Source: Planctomycetales bacterium | GTDB lineage: Bacteria > Planctomycetota > Phycisphaerae > SM23-33 | Length of the DNA: 7,328 nucleotides | Assembly (NCBI GenBank): GCA_030592655.1 | Contig: JAUVIQ010000162.1 | Span: forward strand, 1 to 7,328 | Reading direction: 5' to 3' | Shown here: positions 6,558-7,328 of the stretch, piece by piece | Position numbering within the stretch: the first letter of the stretch is position 1 | Layout: the number at the start of each line of letters is the position of its first letter | Notes under the pieces: model-generated | What the model was told of the DNA's origin: nothing | What the model saw: only the letters and a program-made list of their open reading frames with translations | Databases searched by the model: none | Position numbers and translations under genes: made by a program

Positions 6558-7046
6558 ATGAAACCGTCAGTGTATATCGAAACCAGCGTCGTCAGTGCGA
6601 TTGACGATCCGCGCGACGACCCGATCAGCCAAGCCCAGCGTCTCATAACGAGAGACTGGTGGGAAAACCAGAGGCAATATTTCGATCTATATTACAGTCA
6701 GGCGGTAGTGGCGGAATTGAATCGCATCGAATTCCCCGGACAGAAAGCGGCTTTGTCGCTTCTGGACGAAATGATGCTCCTTCCGATTACGCATGAGGTG
6801 AGCGGTGTGGCGGAGGCGTACCGACAGCACCTGGTAATGCCGTCAGGGGAAATGGGGGACGCCGTGCATCTGGCGGTAGCATGTGTGCATGTGGTTGATT
6901 ACCTGTTAACGTGGAATTGTAAGCACATTGCCAATACCAACAAAATCCAGCATATTCGTGTTATCAATATGCGTTTAGGGTTACTGACGCCGACGATGTT
7001 AACTCCGGAAATGCTGGCAGGCGAGGAGAAAAACGATGCCTGGTAA
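6558..7046 (+). CDS. PIN-domain protein, probable VapC-like toxin
   Basis: This is a 162-residue PIN-fold protein. PIN toxins are metal-dependent ribonucleases that cleave tRNA, rRNA or mRNA. Visible PIN elements are the first-strand acidic motif VYIETSVVS (Glu8), an acidic residue in the VVAELNRIE helix (Glu53), GDAVHLAVA (Asp101) and the strand DYLLTWNCKHIANTN (Asp114, Asn120). The segment ITRDWWENQRQYFDLYYS (about 30-47) and TWNCKHIAN are, as I recall, hallmarks of a distinct PIN subfamily. The usual first Asp is Glu here and the last acidic position appears to be Asn; both seem normal for this subfamily, but activity is not proved. The ATG at 6558 is chosen because it keeps the short basic lead MKPSVYIET; AGAGGA directly abuts it, so the ribosome site is poorly spaced. 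The next gene starts inside its last codons (11-nt overlap), the classic arrangement of a coupled toxin-antitoxin pair. Confidence 0.85.
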   Translation: MKPSVYIETSVVSAIDDPRDDPISQAQRLITRDWWENQRQYFDLYYSQAVVAELNRIEFPGQKAALSLLDEMMLLPITHEVSGVAEAYRQHLVMPSGEMGDAVHLAVACVHVVDYLLTWNCKHIANTNKIQHIRVINMRLGLLTPTMLTPEMLAGEEKNDAW

Positions 7047-7212
7047 AAAGGCTGACAGTCCGATTGTCGAAACAGTTCGACAGGCGCGCGAACAGATTGC
7101 CAAAGACAACCAATACGATCTTCGGAAGATGCTGAAAGAGTTGCGGAAAGATGAACAGGCATCCGGCAGGCCTACGCACAGCCCACGCGATTCCAAAACC
7201 GGATCAAAGTAA
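7036..7212 (+). CDS. Small charged protein, probable antitoxin partner of the PIN-domain protein
   Basis: This 58-residue protein starts at ATG 7036, with GGAG at 7025-7028 (7-nt spacing), and ends at TAA 7210-7212. It overlaps the PIN-domain gene by 11 nt in another frame. The core, SPIVETVRQAREQIAKDNQY (residues 8-27), then DLRKMLKELRKDEQASGRP (28-46), should be mostly helical and highly charged. The tail to residue 58 is polar and looks disordered. Short proteins with a pattern like PIVEEV-x-REEI-x-YDL often neighbour PIN proteins of this subfamily, as far as I recall. No ribbon-helix-helix, AbrB, Phd or helix-turn-helix domain is evident, so it may neutralise the toxin by direct binding and may not repress its own promoter. 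The antitoxin role is inferred from size, position and overlap. Confidence 0.72.
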   Translation: MPGKKADSPIVETVRQAREQIAKDNQYDLRKMLKELRKDEQASGRPTHSPRDSKTGSK

Positions 7213-7221
7213 CCCGGTGCC

Positions 7222-7328
7222 GTGGTTGTTTCGACCCCGGTTAACCCCCCAAATACACCTGGGCGCAAACAACCCGACCACCGCACCCCCGCCAACTCAC
7301 CCAAACTCCGCGTCGGCGAACTTGTGGG
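7222..7328 (+). CDS. Possible start of a proline-rich protein, runs off the window
   Basis: A GTG at 7222 opens a frame that stays open to the window end, encoding about 35 residues: a Pro/Thr/Asn-rich and basic segment, then PKLRVGELVG. Third codon positions become G/C-rich toward the end, as in real genes here. No good Shine-Dalgarno precedes the GTG. The frame is the same one as the 58-residue antitoxin-like gene, whose TAA is nine nt upstream. It could instead be spacer sequence, or a gene starting further right. Function is unknown. Confidence 0.3.
   Translation, partial: MVVSTPVNPPNTPGRKQPDHRTPANSPKLRVGELV

Noticed and set aside
6570..7046. Alternative GTG start at 6570 for the PIN-domain gene
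   Set aside because: It would be 13 nt from the purine-rich AGAGGA, and removes the MKPS lead that relatives of this PIN type commonly keep, so ATG 6558 is preferred.
6999..7304. 101-codon minus-strand open frame across the toxin-antitoxin pair
   Set aside because: It is antisense to the antitoxin-like gene, which has a well-spaced ribosome site and a sensible helical protein; the minus frame looks like a shadow.

Overview
The window holds seven supportable protein genes and one possible gene fragment, in two divergent blocks that meet near position 3770. No rRNA, tRNA, CRISPR array or intact insertion sequence is visible. Gene style and content (moderately high GC, GTG starts, lemA with htpX, a heparinase II/III-fold protein, a MutS2 variant, a PIN-domain module, many dispersed inverted repeats) suggest an uncultured Planctomycetota-like bacterium. 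That placement is inference; nothing here is a decisive phylogenetic marker.

Left block, minus strand, read right to left: lemA (3681-3103), a 683-residue heparinase II/III-like protein without a signal peptide (2985-934), an 80-residue two-helix membrane protein (873-631), then an HtpX-like M48 zinc metalloprotease (641 to the window edge). The last two overlap by 11 nt. The other gaps are short (60 to about 120 nt), so a single operon is plausible. LemA and HtpX are frequent neighbours in bacteria; the heparinase-fold enzyme between them is the unusual member.

Right block, plus strand: mutS2 (3882-6470) and then a two-gene toxin-antitoxin-like pair. The pair is a PIN-domain protein (6558-7046) whose end overlaps by 11 nt a 58-residue charged protein (7036-7212). 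A proline-rich frame runs off the right end and may be the start of another gene.

The points most worth attention are these. (1) A near-perfect 32-nt-arm inverted repeat lies in frame inside mutS2, between the core and the ATPase domain, and adds about 32 codons; it looks like a REP/RAYT-type palindromic element. (2) MutS2 has no C-terminal Smr nuclease domain; instead the tail carries three SH3/KOW-like repeats. (3) The PIN-domain pair has the toxin gene first and a very small partner without a recognisable DNA-binding domain. (4) Two further, unrelated long inverted repeats each sit only a few nucleotides upstream of the Shine-Dalgarno sequence of a minus-strand gene.
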